64,000 bases of DNA from Rutpela maculata (GCA_936432065.2 OW386289.2:34429903-34493902), one strand, 5' to 3'. Shown: positions 47,141 through 58,606, counted from the first letter of the stretch. Made by a program: numbers and translations. The notes: generated by a model from the letters alone, not told the origin.

Positions 47141-48290
47141 GTCAAAGAATTTACTAAAAATATTGAGGCTCAGCACATGTGCTGGTTATAAGTTACGTAA
47201 TAAAGCCAAAGGCACCAGTATATTCATACATATAGTTTTATAACTTGGTGGCCGAATATCAAACTCTCTGGCTTACACAGACAAGCATGCCTGTGTGAAA
47301 TAAATACTACATCGTCAGCTGCTCTGTAAATCCTCCTGGATTTAACTCTCGACATTTACTTGGAGAGAGACTCCAGTAAATGGTTATTAATAAGTCGCAG
47401 GATAGCATCATGGAACGCAATAGGCTGATAAACATAGTCACAAGACTCACGAATTCTTTCAGATGTGATCCGTACCGCGACTAACCACGAGCTTTTAACA
47501 TTCTGTTTCCTGGAAGACTTGATTAGGATATACCGACTTATAATGTAATATAATGTATATAGTAATGCGACCATCTTTCAAGCTGAAATCTATGCCATTC
47601 AATTGTGTGTAAGGAGGTTGGAACAAACGCAACACAAAAACCTTTCAATAAAATTTTTCGACAGACAAGCAGTTCTTAAAGCTCTTGGATCTTATCAATG
47701 TAACTTTAAAACGGTTAGGAACTGCCAAAGGGCTCTAACTCGATTGGTAAGAAATAACAAATTGACTCTGGCCTGGATACCCGGCCACTCTGGGTATGAT
47801 TGGCACTTCCATAATCAACATTGACCAGAGAAGATGCGGTATCCCGAACCAGCAGAAGCTACATCTTCAAGCACCGCCAAACAACTTCTTAGACTGGGCT
47901 GGAAGAAAAACACTCCAGTACTGTTAGGGATTACCAGAATTAGTTCACTCAAAGAAGTTTATTGCATATCCTTTGAAATTAAGAATAAAAAATGTTTAAA
48001 CCTTGACAGGTGTAACCTAACCTAAAAATTCTAATTGGCTATATACTGGGACTGTATATTAATCATAGCTACACAAGTTTGGACAAGCCGAGAAAGTTAA
48101 TTGCCGTCTGTGTGCAGAGGATGATGAAACGGCAGAGAACGTTTTATGAATCTACTCCACTGCAGAAAGAATCAGACTTGCACTATTTCACTAAGGACTT
48201 TTGTTAAAGGCCATATACAGTTCCTCACTCAATAAAGTTAACACCTTTATCAAAAAGTTTAACCTATTGGATAAAATATTATTTGTCATA
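47141..48290 (+). pseudogene. LINE fragment with RNase H domain and C-terminal Cys motif
   Basis: About 47234-47340 reads TWWPNIKLSGLHRQACLCE, the tail end of the RT thumb region. About 47575-47800 reads ATIFQAEIYAIQLCVRRL, KFFDRQAVLKALGSYQ and LAWIPGHSG, an RNase H domain (E, D and the WxPGH block; the usual FSDSQA Ser is changed). About 48090-48160 reads CRLCAEDDETAENVL, part of the CCHC-like C-terminal motif. This order is that of LINEs with an RNase H after the RT (R1/I/Jockey-like relatives). Several stops and frame changes make it inactive. Confidence 0.75.
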
Positions 48291-48794
48291 AGAGATTGAA
48301 TGAAAGGAACAGTTTCATAGCTCAGAAAATATTTCCATAAAGAATTAAATTTCAGTAACTGATAAAATCGGGTAAAATTTAGTTTAACATTATTCTTCTC
48401 AATTTATTTTTATTAGGTGAGACAGTTTCTCACTAGGTTTCTCCTGAAAGTACAGTTTCTACAGAATGTCAAACTCAAAAAAAATATAGTGAAATTTGCT
48501 TGATAAAGCAAAAGATGTCCTTTGGTAGGTCACAGACAACATTGTGGCTCTGAAATTACAAACTAAGTACAGGGAAACACAAAACACAACTCAAATTTTA
48601 AAGCGTTTGATTTTCTTGAACAGCAATTTTATTAGTTATTTGTTTTATAAGTTTGGTCCTAATGGGTTAAATTAAATATTTTATAATCGAAATAAATTCT
48701 GACAGAGAGGGTAGATTTTTAGCTGAGATTGAAAGTAATCATAGCTGAGAAGCGGAATTTGACAAACCGGCTTTCACTATAACTTTTTTTATTT
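48291..48794. other. AT-rich spacer, nothing recognised
   Basis: It follows the LINE fragment directly and may include its 3' UTR. No tail was recognised. Confidence 0.4.
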
Positions 48795-49015
48795 ACCCTT
48801 CACGGTAGCTTAATGGGCTAAGTGTCTGTGTTGTGAGCACGTTTAATCACACTATTTACCGTGTACTAGGTTCGACCTCCAGCTCTGGCACTGGCAGTGT
48901 CAGTGGGAATGGGTATTGTCTGCATTTTTCAAATGTGCAACAGCCTTGGCTTTGAATTTGGGGGTTGTCTAACATATGTGGGGTGATAAGTGTTTATATA
49001 TACCTAAAACAAACT
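48795..49015 (+). mobile_element. tRNA-derived SINE
   Basis: Head CACGGTAGCTTAATGGGCTA (A box), B-box-like AGGTTCGACCTCCAG at about 48869, then CTCTGGCACTGGCAGTGTCA, GGTATTGTCTGCATTTTTCA, GCCTTGGCTTTGAATTTGGG, GGTTGTCTA and a TGTTTATATATA tail. The plan matches the copies at 55950-56165 and, reversed, 37878-38484. Confidence 0.75.
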
Positions 49016-49828
49016 CAGAAACAAATTAGAAAAAATTGAGAACCAATTTTCATCTGTGTTTAAGATACAATTGTCAGTCGAGTTTCGTTGTCTTTTTGTT
49101 CGACTGGAACAAATTCTGAAACTTGCAATAAACTGAGAAATAATCCGTCCTAAAATCGATCGACTTGGCCCTAGATAGAATATCTGTTATAAATGGTCCT
49201 ATTTGCCTCTATTACACCCACCAAAATATCTGATTCTTGAGAGTATTGTGCAAAATTATTGACATAATCCGGACGCACATATAACTATCATTGTATTTCA
49301 AGTGAAAAGCTACTGCCTAGTAATATTCACGTACCATCATAGTGAAGTTTAGTTTAACCTGATTATTCTGAACCGAAGTATACGTGCTTATATGAGATAC
49401 AACCTTCAAACGTATAACAAATTAGATCTATCACAAGTCGTGACTTCAGCAATTGCTCAAGTCTGGTACTTCAACTCCCATCATTACTTCCAAAATGGCA
49501 CAATGTATTATTTCATGTAATTTATAATGGCTGCATGACGATTATTATTTTACAAATGTAGTGTCAGGGTGAATTTATAGAACACATTCTTTCTACTTCA
49601 TACATTTATTGTTAATACCTTATACCACGTTTCTTAGGAAACGCAATTATAATATATAGCCAGAGAGTGTACGGTGGGCAATCCAACAACAACAAAAAAT
49701 TGAAGTAATTTGGTCAAGTAATTTTGGAGACTGTCAACTTTAATTTATTTGTTGTTTGTTAGGCTACAATTTTTGTTGTATTTCGTTACTATTCCTTTAA
49801 AAATATATACATGTATATATGAGTAAAC
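49016..49828. other. AT-rich spacer, nothing recognised
   Basis: No coding or repeat signal that I can support. Confidence 0.4.
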
Positions 49829-50190
49829 GTCTTTATCCGTGACTATCGTATAATCATTGCATTATACATTTAACAATTGACGAATAATGGTAGTCATATT
49901 TCAACATAACGTATAATGAACACAATCTCATTCTAACGCACCTTTGGCCAATCAGAAACTAGCAATTTTAATAATCAACTCGGGCGAGTTCATTTTTTCC
50001 AAGGGAGAGTCCATTTTTCATTTGACGTTAAAAACGTCAAAGTTTTATTGTGAACTTTATTTTTTCGCTTTTAAACGACTAAAACAGTAAGATAGTCGTG
50101 AATAAATTATAGCTGCTCGTGGATAATGGCTATTACACGTTCGGATGATGGCGAGAAATAGCCATAATTATTATTCGCTGAATAATATAT
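49829..50190 (+). repeat. Repeat 'B', copy 1
   Basis: TTTATCCGTGACTATCGTAT, TCTAACGCACCTTTGGCCAA, CATTTGACGTTAAAAACGTC, AAGATAGTCGTGAATAAATT and TAATGGCTATTACACG appear in this order. They are inverted at 58138-58606. The element is partly self-complementary (CTTTATCCGTGACTATCG near the start against ATAGTCGTGAATAAA, and TAATGGCTATTAC against AATAGCCATAATTA). It has no coding capacity. Confidence 0.7.
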
Positions 50191-51420
50191 TAGTAAAAAT
50201 TGATTTAATTACGAAAGTAGAAATCCCATGTGAGTAGGAGTTCGTCATAATAGAAATCAAGACTTTTCCCACAAAAATTCTTTTATTTTTGTAATATTTG
50301 AAAAATGGCATTTTAAGAGGACCGTAATTCAAAAACTATAAATCAAATTGTTGTTAAATTTTGGATATAATGGTCCTAAAGCATGCTGTTTTCTTTTTCA
50401 GTAAAAAAATGTCTAAAATCGACCTTTCTTTTCTTAATAAAAATGCACGCCAATGGCTCAAATAAATTTTGTTTTACTCAAAACAGATATAGTAAAGGTT
50501 TTTGCTACCGATCAAGAGTTGGTTGAAATTGGATGATTAATAACTGAGCTACGAAGGTATTGCCGTGAAAAGTAGGACACACTGTATATGTAGAACATAT
50601 TTTTCTTCTTTGTTTTTCATAATACAGTTAAGTAAAGCGTTTGGAAATGCGAGTACATAAATGGAATTAAAAAAGTTCTGCATTACATGTCAGCGATATG
50701 CAAAGTTTGCGTTTATCGACACTATTATACCATCATTTAAACGATATCCTGAGTGCATTAGCTCTCAGCGATTCTTGTCGGTTGGAGCTTTTAGTCTACA
50801 GTCTATTGTATGCTTAAAGTTTATACACTTTGAAATGCAAATACATCGGTTATATGCCAATCACCTATACCAGTTTATATTGCAGCTCTGAATTATAACC
50901 TTTGTGCGTCTATTGTATGAAAAATGAATTGGTTTGTAAAAAAATCCAGAGAATCTTACGATCAATAATGTAAAGTGATCTAATCATTTATTTTAAGAAG
51001 CTTTCTGAGAACGTCCAAGATGTAAGATATATTAGGAAATTTATCTCTATCTTACCAAATCATGCCCGAGCTTACGAACGGTCATTTATTTTTTTTTATA
51101 TATGGAATAACGACAGGATGCGTAGCGTAGGTCAGAATTTCGATTGTTACGATATACTCAAGAATAGTATATTAAGGAACTACAACAATGAGAAAATTTT
51201 AAAATGTTGGTCGATTTTATGGAATGTGACATTTCTAAAATAAACATAACAGTTATTGTATCGAATAGTGTTGAGAAATAAAAAACACTTAACACCATAA
51301 TACACAACATAAATATACAACCAGCATCTATTTTGGTTACTTGACTTTTTTTAACAAGAAATCGAAATGATGGAGCAGAGTGAAAAAAACCGTTTTGTCT
51401 GTACACTGTGTGTAAATAGG
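50191..51420. other. Spacer, nothing recognised
   Basis: The 76-codon frame at 50661-50891 has no recognisable family. Nothing else is seen. Confidence 0.4.
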
Positions 51421-51422
51421 TA

Positions 51423-53177
51423 GAGAGCCGCGGGTTCTGAGACGCGATGAGAGCTATATGTCTTCCGCTTTCTGAGGTGAAAGTATATACCTCAAAGACG
51501 CCAAATATAAAATATTTTTTAATTTGGGCAGGGCGCGCCCAAGAACAAGGTAAGATATTTTTTAATTTTTTTAGCGTTATATATATGTCTTCCACTTGGA
51601 TAATCTGTAGTAAAAGTGATCAGTTATCGTTTGACAAAGCGCGAGAAATTTTGGTCACGGCGCATTTGCACAAAAAAAAATTGAGAATTTTTTGTCAAAA
51701 CTTTAAAAATAAAAAAAAATACGCCTTATATATGCTTAGTTTTAAGTTCTTTTGCTTTATTACGACCCCCATACAAACGAAATTGAGGTGGAAGACTTTT
51801 TAGGCAAGGCGCAGTCACAGGGTTGGCCAAAGTAACCACTTGAAAAACTTGCGCGTGTGGCTAAATTTAAAAATACTTTAAATTTAAAACTACTTAAGTG
51901 TACATATGGAGTTCATTTTAAGCTTTGAAATTTTGTATGGGGCTTCTTTAGGGACCAATAACACTAAATTCACGAGGGAAGAAGTTTTGGCCAATTTTGC
52001 ACCCCTCACTACCTCTTTCAATTATAGCTCTTTTTAGAGTTATTTAGTGTACTATTTATCATTTGACAATTTCTTTTTTTCCATATTTAAGTGAATAAAG
52101 TTAGCCTGACTGTTAGTTAATAAGAAAAATAGTCAATTTTAACCCCTTACATAAGGGTTGTTCTTAATGAAGTCAAATAGTACATTTTAGCATAGAAAAT
52201 TACACGTGTAGAGTAGATAAATGAAGGTGGGTCTATTCGAAAATCTACTTATTTTGACTAGTTCTATTCATGGTTAAAAGGTTTTGCTATTACTCAAAAG
52301 TAGAAGTATCAAACACCTAAGTCACTAAGCTATTTATAGTTTATGTAAAAAAGTAAATACAGAAAAAGTAAAACAGAAAAAAATCATAAAAACTTAGTTA
52401 CCAATTGACAATTACTTATTCCACATGTGCAACTTTTTATTCTAAAATGTACTATTTGACTTCATTAAGAACAACCCATGTAAGGGGTTGAAATTGACTA
52501 TTTTTCTTATTAACTAATAGTCAGGCTAACTTTATTCACTTAAATATGGAAAAAAAGAAATTATCAAATGATAAATAATAGTACACCAAATAACTATAAA
52601 AGAGCTATAATTGAACAGGGTGTAGTAAGGGGTGTAAAGTTGGCCAAAACTTCTTCCCTCGTGAATTTAGTGTTATTGGTCCCTAAAGCCCCATACAAAA
52701 TTTCAAAGCTTAAAATGAACTCGAAGTACACTTAAGTATTTTTAAATTTAGCCGCACGCGCTAGTTTTTCAAGTGGTTACTTTGGCCAACCCTGTGACTG
52801 CGCCTTGCCCAAAAAGTCTTCCACCTCAATTTCGTTTGTATGAAGCTCATAATAAAGTAAAAGAACTTAAAAGCAAGCATACATAAGACGTATTTTTATT
52901 TTGTTTTTAAAGTTTTGATAAAAAATTTTCAATTTTTTTTTGTGCAAAAATTTCTTCCGCTTTGTCAGACAATAACTGATCACTTTTACTAGAGATTATC
53001 CAAGTGGAAGACATATTTATAAAACGCTGAAAATTTTTAAAAATATCTTGGCTTCGTTCTTAGACGCGCCCTGCCCAAATTCAAAAATATTTTATATTTG
53101 GCGTCTTTGAGGTTACTTTCACCTCAGAAAGCGGAAGACATATAGCTTCTCATCGCGTTTCAGAACCCGCGGCTCTC
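51423..53177. mobile_element. 1755-bp foldback element with ~800-bp arms and TA duplication
   Basis: GAGAGCCGCGGGTTCTGA at 51423 is mirrored by TCAGAACCCGCGGCTCTC ending at 53177, apart from single mismatches. TA lies immediately outside both ends (51421-51422, 53178-53179). Arms extend inwards to about 52225 and 52410 through GAGGTGGAAGACTTTTT, GGCCAAAGTAACCACTTGAA, TGAATAAAGTTAGCCTGACT and AATGAAGTCAAATAGTACAT. The loop is about 180 bp. TA flanks suggest a Tc1/mariner-type transposase in trans. The frames over the arms are shadows of the repeat. Confidence 0.8.
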
Positions 53178-53179
53178 TA

Positions 53180-53906
53180 GCTAAAAGCGGCTAGTTTACT
53201 TACTGTTGTAGAAAACATTAATTTGTCATAATAGTTTAGTGGATTTAAATAAAAAACGTCCGTTATTACGTAAATAGCTAGAACTTACAGGATGTAAATT
53301 TGCAACATATTCTAAAAATTACTAATGAAACTTTACACATTAAAAAAGATGGAAATCAAAACGTTTTAAGATAACTAAAAATTTGACTTTGAATATTATA
53401 ATTTAAAAATTCAAAATGGCTTCACGATCATGTAAAAATGAATACAAAAATATATAAAAACATATTACTTTGTGTTTTTTGAGGTCGGTGATTACGCATT
53501 TCAAAACACAATGAATGTTGCAACATTAATTACAGGTCGCCAAGACTAGCTTGGCTCGCAAAATGCGCACAAGAGGGAAAGAAAGGGTCAGTGTTCGAAA
53601 AAGATGCAATATATTGATTTATTCGAAAGTACAATCTGAGACACAAGTTTTTGTACCTGAATATCAAATACTAAAAAGGGAATAATTCATTGTACAAATG
53701 ACCAATAATTATTATATAATATGTATGTAAATAAATACCTTTTTGTAACACCATATCCTAAAATGACATTTATTTGAGTTTCAATGAATCAAAATAACTG
53801 ACAAGTGTAAAATAAAGAAAAAAGTGTGAAATAAAACTTATTGGTTTCTATGGAAACAGCAATAGAGTTTAGTCTATTTTTACAAAATCATATTGTTTTC
53901 TAATTT
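53180..53906. other. AT-rich spacer, nothing recognised
   Basis: No gene or structured repeat seen. Confidence 0.4.
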
Positions 53907-54046
53907 CGGAAAATATTAGGAAAAAAGTCTACATATAGTGAATAATCCGTTCGAAGAAACTTGCATATGGGGTGCATAAGATGCATCTAAAGTGCATAAT
54001 TTTTTGAAAAATTCTAGAAATTGATAGAAAGCCGTGAAAATCTCGT

Positions 54047-54535
54047 GGTAATCGCTTCCCGGGGGTTTTAGAGGTCGCTGAGTCCAAATCTGACATCGAA
54101 ACTTACCAGAGATGCTCGGTGGTGGCTCTTCGGGGGTGGGATGGGGTGAAATCGAGTGAAAAATTCCAAAGTGCCCAAAAATCACAGGCGAATCGCTTCC
54201 CGGGGGCTTTTGAGGTCGCTAAGTCCAAATCTGACATCGAAACTTACCAGGGATGCTCGGGAGTGGCTCTTCGGGGGGTGGGAGGGGGTGAAATCGAGTG
54301 AAAAATTCAAAGTGCCTAAAAATCAAGGGGGGAATCGCTTCCCGGGGGCTTTCGAGGTCGCTGAGTCCAAATCTGACATCGAAACTTACCAGGGATGCTC
54401 GGGAGTGGCTCTTCGGGGGCGAAATTGAGTGAAAGATTGAAATTGCCCAAATATTACGGGGAAATCGCTTCCCGGGTGCTTTCGAGGTCGCTGACTCTAA
54501 ATCTGACATTGAATCTTACCAGGGATGCTTGGGGG
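54047..54535 (+). repeat. Left arm array of the FB-like element
   Basis: Units begin with AATCGCTTCCCGGG at 54047, 54190, 54332 and 54462. They continue with GAGGTCGCTGAGTCCAAATC, CATCGAAACTTACCAGGGAT, GGCTCTTCGGGGG and a GTGAAAAATTC tail. The fourth unit is cut after GGGGGTCGTCG. GC content is far higher than the surroundings. Open frames on both strands here (for example 54119-54428) repeat with the unit and are not genes. Confidence 0.85.
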
Positions 54536-54649
54536 TCGTCGCAAGAAAATAGTCTTGCACGTTTTCGATCATCATGCACCCGTGCACTAGTATCGATATA
54601 CATTGAAAAATTCGTTTCTTTTTGAAAAAGGCGCGAAGATTATCGTCGA

Positions 54650-54960
54650 CAAATCAGATCGATACCGATCGGGCTCAATATATGAATAGTATTACTATAT
54701 ATTCAGGTAGCGGCAGCTGCGCAGTGTAAGTGGGAGCAGCTGTGTAACGTATTTCTATACTTAAAGAGAGCGTCCCCAGCAGTGCGTTAGTCACGTTGTC
54801 GACAACGTTAGATGTGTATTGAGTCGTTCTTGGAATTTTTTTGACAAATATTGCCTCGGAACATTGGCAATTAATAATTGTTTTTATTTTTCCACATGTA
54901 CTAATTTAAGCAATCCAAACCACGTGACTTTTAACATGGTGTCAGGGGCAAACATCTAAA
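54650..54960 (+). mobile_element. LTR end with tRNA-Leu-type PBS inside the foldback core
   Basis: TTTTAACA at 54932-54939 is followed at once by TGGTGTCAGGGGC, close to the tRNA-Leu primer-binding site (TGGTGTCAGAAGTGGG) used by many Ty3/gypsy and BEL elements. An LTR end followed by a PBS is the natural reading. Upstream sequence with AATAATTGTTTTTATTTTTC may be the LTR 3' part. Downstream, a short open frame (54981-55187) has no recognisable gag feature. The LTR start is not defined. Confidence 0.4.
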
Positions 54961-55139
54961 CGTTTGTTTTCATTCGTTAAATGTTTGTTAAAGAGTTTGT
55001 TTTTCGGTTGCCTTGGCTATGTTTTCGCGAGTTAATTAAAATAAAGACATTTTTCGATCTGAAATTTGTCGAAAATGTAGACATTGCCGATCGCCTTCAG
55101 AAAAAATATGTTTTTGTCACTTTAAATTTTTCAATCAAA

Positions 55140-55520
55140 TTCACCCCCTCCCACCCCCGAAGAGCCACCCCCGAGCATCCCTGGTAAGTTTCGATGTTAG
55201 ATTTGGACTCAGCGACCTCGAAAGCCCCCGGAAAGCGATTCCCACGTGATTTTTGGGCACTTTGAATTTTTCACTCGATTTCACCCCCGAAGACCACTCC
55301 CGAGCATCCCTGGTAAGTTTCGATGTCAGATTTGGATTCAGCGACCTCGAAAGCCCCCGAGAAGCGATTCCCCCGTGATTTTTGGGCACTTTGAATTTTT
55401 CACTCGATTTCACCCCCTCCCACCCCCGAAGAGCCTCTCCCGAGCATCCCTGGTAAGTTTAGATGTTAAATTTGGACTCAGCGACCTCGAAAGCCCCCGG
55501 GAAGCAATTCCCACGAGATT
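55140..55520 (-). repeat. Right arm array of the FB-like element
   Basis: Three inverted units start near 55140, 55276 and 55408. They read CACCCCC(TCCCACCCCC)GAAGAGCC, ATCCCTGGTAAGTTTCGATG, GATTTGGACTCAGCGACCTC and GAAAGCCCCCGGGAAGCGAT. The middle unit lacks part of the C-rich block. Confidence 0.85.
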
Positions 55521-55653
55521 TTCACGTCTTTCCATCAATTTCTAGAATTTTTCAAAAAATTGTGCACTTTAGATGCATTTTATGCACCCCCTATGCAATT
55601 TTCTTGGAACGGATTATTCACTATATGTAGACTTTTTTCCTAATATTTTCCCG

Positions 55654-55949
55654 AAGACGATGCCGAAAACCGCATCTCGATCCGAGCTGTATGTCAAAAT
55701 TAAGTTATTTTTATCTAATTTCCCTGGTCTATGACGATACGAAAAATTTTGTATATAACTCGAGACTAGAATGTGTTTTTTTTACTCGTGTACACTTCTA
55801 AAAAAAACACCATTTTAGCCACTTATTATATAAAATACTATTGTTAAATCCTTAATGGGTTTTTTAGCAGCCGCTATTTCCTGCATAAAGTTTACTGCGC
55901 ATAAATGTTCGCAGGCAAAGCTAGTCTTGGCCTGCGTACATTAAATTCA
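55654..55949. other. Short AT-rich spacer
   Basis: Nothing recognised between the foldback and the SINE. Confidence 0.4.
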
Positions 55950-56165
55950 ATAGCGCGGGCCCTCAGTCGGCTAAGGCGTATTATATGGCGAATATACTGA
56001 TCGCATTGTCTGTCGTGTACAGGGTTCAAGCACCAGCCCCGGCACTGACAATGTCTGTGGTTATAGATGTATGTCTGCGTTTTTCCTAATGTGTAACCAT
56101 CTTCCAGATAGCCTTGGTTTTCGATCTGGAGATTGTCTACTGTATGTGGAGTGTTTATGTTTATT
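55950..56165 (+). mobile_element. tRNA-derived SINE, best copy
   Basis: A-box region TCAGTCGGCTAAGGCG, B-box-like AGGGTTCAAGCACCAG at about 56022, then CCCCGGCACTGACAATGTCT, ATGTATGTCTGCGTTTTTCC, GATAGCCTTGG, GGAGATTGTCTACTGTATGT and GTGTTTATGTTTAT. It shares its whole layout with copies at 8925, 37878 (reversed) and 48795. It is Pol III-type and non-autonomous; the partner LINE is unknown. Confidence 0.75.
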
Positions 56166-56375
56166 GATTCGATATCTTATGAATCTTCGGTTTTCAACGT
56201 CTTCATAAATCTCGTTATGGGAACAATTTAGGCAGCTCTGATCGTTGCAACCAGAACAAGCTATCAAGTAATATAAGCCAACTTTTATACAGTCTCGAGC
56301 TACTCCACGCCCCTTTTTACATAGGCAAAAAGTAATATTCTTTAAGTTTCCCAGAACAGGCTGCTGATTCATCAT
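56166..56375 (-). pseudogene. Cys-rich fragment, possibly piggyBac-like C-terminus
   Basis: The minus-strand frame contains CLCKKGRGVARDC and CSGCNDQSCLNCSH with regularly spaced Cys pairs, suggesting a zinc-binding cross-brace. Cys-rich C-terminal domains of piggyBac transposases have a similar layout (C-x2-C ... C-x2-C ... C-x2-C), but the DDE core is not visible and the frame runs into the SINE. I cannot exclude an unrelated zinc-finger exon. Confidence 0.3.
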
Positions 56376-57001
56376 ATTTGGTGTCCAATTACCTCGATTT
56401 TTTCAGCTCCAGAGTTTCAGTGACATATTACATATTACCCATATAGAGCTGAACCTGAAAATGCACTCTCTTCAAATGTTCCATAGCTGCATCCTCTGTG
56501 GGAAGTAAACCGGACTAACTTTACTTGGTTCGTTTTCCCTGCAGCTTCAACAAAACATTTATATCTGTACAAATTTAAATTTAATTCAGAATTGGGTGCA
56601 CACTATTTATCAATAGTTAATAATTTTTTTGCATTAGTGATCTTTTTTGTTTATTTACAATATCTGTTGCCAGACGGTAGGATACGTTTACTGGCTGCTA
56701 TGCCTCATACGTCAGTAAGTAATTTACTTACCGACGTCCGAATGGTTAGTAAGATTAATTTAATATTTGTGTTTGTTTGTTTGTAAATAACGCTAAATAA
56801 TATCTTGGAAACATAGTCTAATTGTATAACAAAATACAAATATCATATTTGACAAGTTGGACTTGCCACGTTTATTTAGTAGCAATTAAATTATTTTAAT
56901 TGAAGTGTAATTTAATACGATCGTGCAAAAAACATTATAAACATCGCGAACGTTAAGGGTTGTACCGGCCTCTGGCAAGATTGCCGTCCATCGGTAAACG
57001 C
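56376..57001. other. Spacer up to the hAT target site
   Basis: It contains a short inverted word CAGTAAGTAATTTACTTACCG near 56713 (split pairing AGTAA/TTACT). No gene recognised. GTAAACGC at 56994-57001 is the duplicated hAT target. Confidence 0.4.
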
Positions 57002-57592
57002 CAGAGCTGGGTCGAATCCTCTGAAAATGGATTCGAATCACGGATCCGAATCATCAAAAATGATTCGAATCACGAATACCAAGTTCGGATCCTTCTGGTA
57101 TAAAAAAATGATTCGAATCGCAGGATCCGAATCCTTTTTTTCGGATCACGGATCCAAATCCTCAAGTTTAACTTCAAAATTATTGTTACAGTTCCAGATA
57201 TCGATTTTGAGTCGAATCGGATAATAAGTGGCAAAACTCAGTCGCCATTCTTGGCGCCGTAATTTTGATATCTGAATTTTGATCAAAAGTTTGTAATCCG
57301 CGTCTGAACTTTTAATTTTTGTCTAAAAATTTGTAATTCGCGGTCTTGAAAACCCCCAAAGGTCGATTCTAAGTCGAATCGAATCATACACAGCAACATC
57401 GTTCGCCATTTTAAAGTGCCATCTTGAATTTTTGTGATATAAAAGTGTTAAAGTGCATTGTCATGGAAGCCATGTTACGCATGCCAAATTTCAATATGTG
57501 GAAGTGGGTGAAAACTGAAAGTCGAGTGCCAGTTATGTTTACTAATAACTAATATACTAATTTCATTCAAAGGACAAGGGTAGATAAGGGCC

Positions 57593-58058
57593 TTTTTTCT
57601 TCAAGCGTATTAAAATGTTTAAATTATGTCACCAAAAACAGAAGTAGAAGTAGGACATTGTTTTACTAGTAACAAAATGTTAGTACCGAACGCCACCGTA
57701 GTGGACATTGTTTTACTAGTAACATAATGTTAGTTCCGAAAGTGCCGCCGTAGTGGGTATTGTTTCACTAGTAACATAATGTTTATACCGAAAGCTACCG
57801 GTGGCGCGCTATCCACTAGCCACTTGTCATATTGTGTCAACATGTAAGACTGTAGTTTGAATATTTGTACATTTATGATAAATAAATGAATTTTTGCATT
57901 TTAATACGCTTGAAGAAAAAATAGTATATATTACACGGAGTAGAACGCCTTTTTTTGTGTTTCGCCCAGTTTGCGGGTTCGGCTTCGCCTCAGCCACAAA
58001 TCCTGGGCTCAACACAAAAAAAGAGTGCGTTCTACTCCTAGTAATATAATATACTATT
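57593..58058 (-). repeat. Repeat 'A', copy 2 (inverted)
   Basis: It has the same 466-bp structure as 44906-45371 in reverse orientation, with very few differences by eye. It includes the three tandem TTACTAGTAA units and the GGAGTAGAACGC hairpin. The frame at 57827-58015 encodes the same meaningless peptide as in copy 1. Confidence 0.85.
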
Positions 58059-58137
58059 TCCGCTCATCGGCCATGTTGTATGTTATTATATTTTCCGAGC
58101 AGTATATGTCTTGACGAGTAATAAAAACTGTTCTTTG

Positions 58138-58606
58138 GAATAGTAGATTATTCAGTGAGCGTATAATGATGGCTATTACTCGCGGGGGTGATGTTTACGG
58201 CACGAGACGAAGGCGTGTCGTAAATCATCCGAGTGTGTAATAGCCATTATACACGAACTGAATACTATAATTTATCCACGACTATCGCATATTTAAACTG
58301 TTTTAATCGTTTAAAACTGAAAAAATAAAGTTAATTTACAGTAAAACGTTGACGTCTTAAACGTCAAACAAGAAAATATGCACGAAAACATGGAAAAATG
58401 GATTCGCCGTTTCCTTATGAAAATTGCTAGTTCCTGATTGGTCAAAGGTGCGTTAGAATGAAAACAACTAGTTCATGGTTGGTTAAATATGTGTTAGAAT
58501 CAGATTATGTTCATTATACGTTTGGTTGGAATAATGACTATCATTATTTGACAATTGTTAAATGTAGAATGCAATGATTATACGCTGGTCGTGGATAAAG
58601 ATATTC
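58138..58606 (-). repeat. Repeat 'B', copy 2 (inverted)
   Basis: It is the reverse of 49829-50190 with an extra about 60 bp: a second TTGGTTAAATATGTGTTAGA block beside TTGGTCAAAGGTGCGTTAGA. It also has a longer loop around TAATGGCTATTAC containing GGCACGAGACGAAGGCGTG. It lies about 80 bp from repeat 'A' copy 2. Confidence 0.7.

Larger units (their letters stand above)
53907..55653. mobile_element. FB-like foldback with tandem-repeat arms and foreign core
   Basis: The outer ends CGGAAAATATTAGGAAAAAA and its complement are inverted, followed by GTCTACATATAGTGAATAAT and TGCATCT/AAGTGCATAATTTT blocks. Inside, each arm is an array of a roughly 130-140-bp unit: about 3.6 copies at 54047-54535 and, inverted, about 3 copies at 55140-55520. 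The core (54536-55139) is unrelated and includes a retroelement-like LTR/PBS junction. The architecture recalls Drosophila Foldback elements. No transposase is visible. Confidence 0.75.

Noticed and set aside
48010..48024. TAACCTAACCTAA as an interstitial telomere (TTAGG) tract
   Set aside because: Only two units are present and similar short words occur by chance (also near 12622).
51158..51803. Overlapping ORFs of 118-145 codons on both strands
   Set aside because: They fall on the arm of the 1755-bp foldback, differ between the two arms, and show no domain.
54119..54509. Overlapping ORFs on both strands with repeated Pro/Arg/Ser-rich peptides (also 55141-55545)
   Set aside because: They repeat with the ~130-140-bp unit of the foldback arms and are open on both strands, so they are by-products of the array.
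55950..56165. tRNA genes at A/B-box matches (also 8925, 38484, 48795)
   Set aside because: No cloverleaf or acceptor-stem pairing was seen, and the flanking bodies are shared among copies, which is typical of SINEs.
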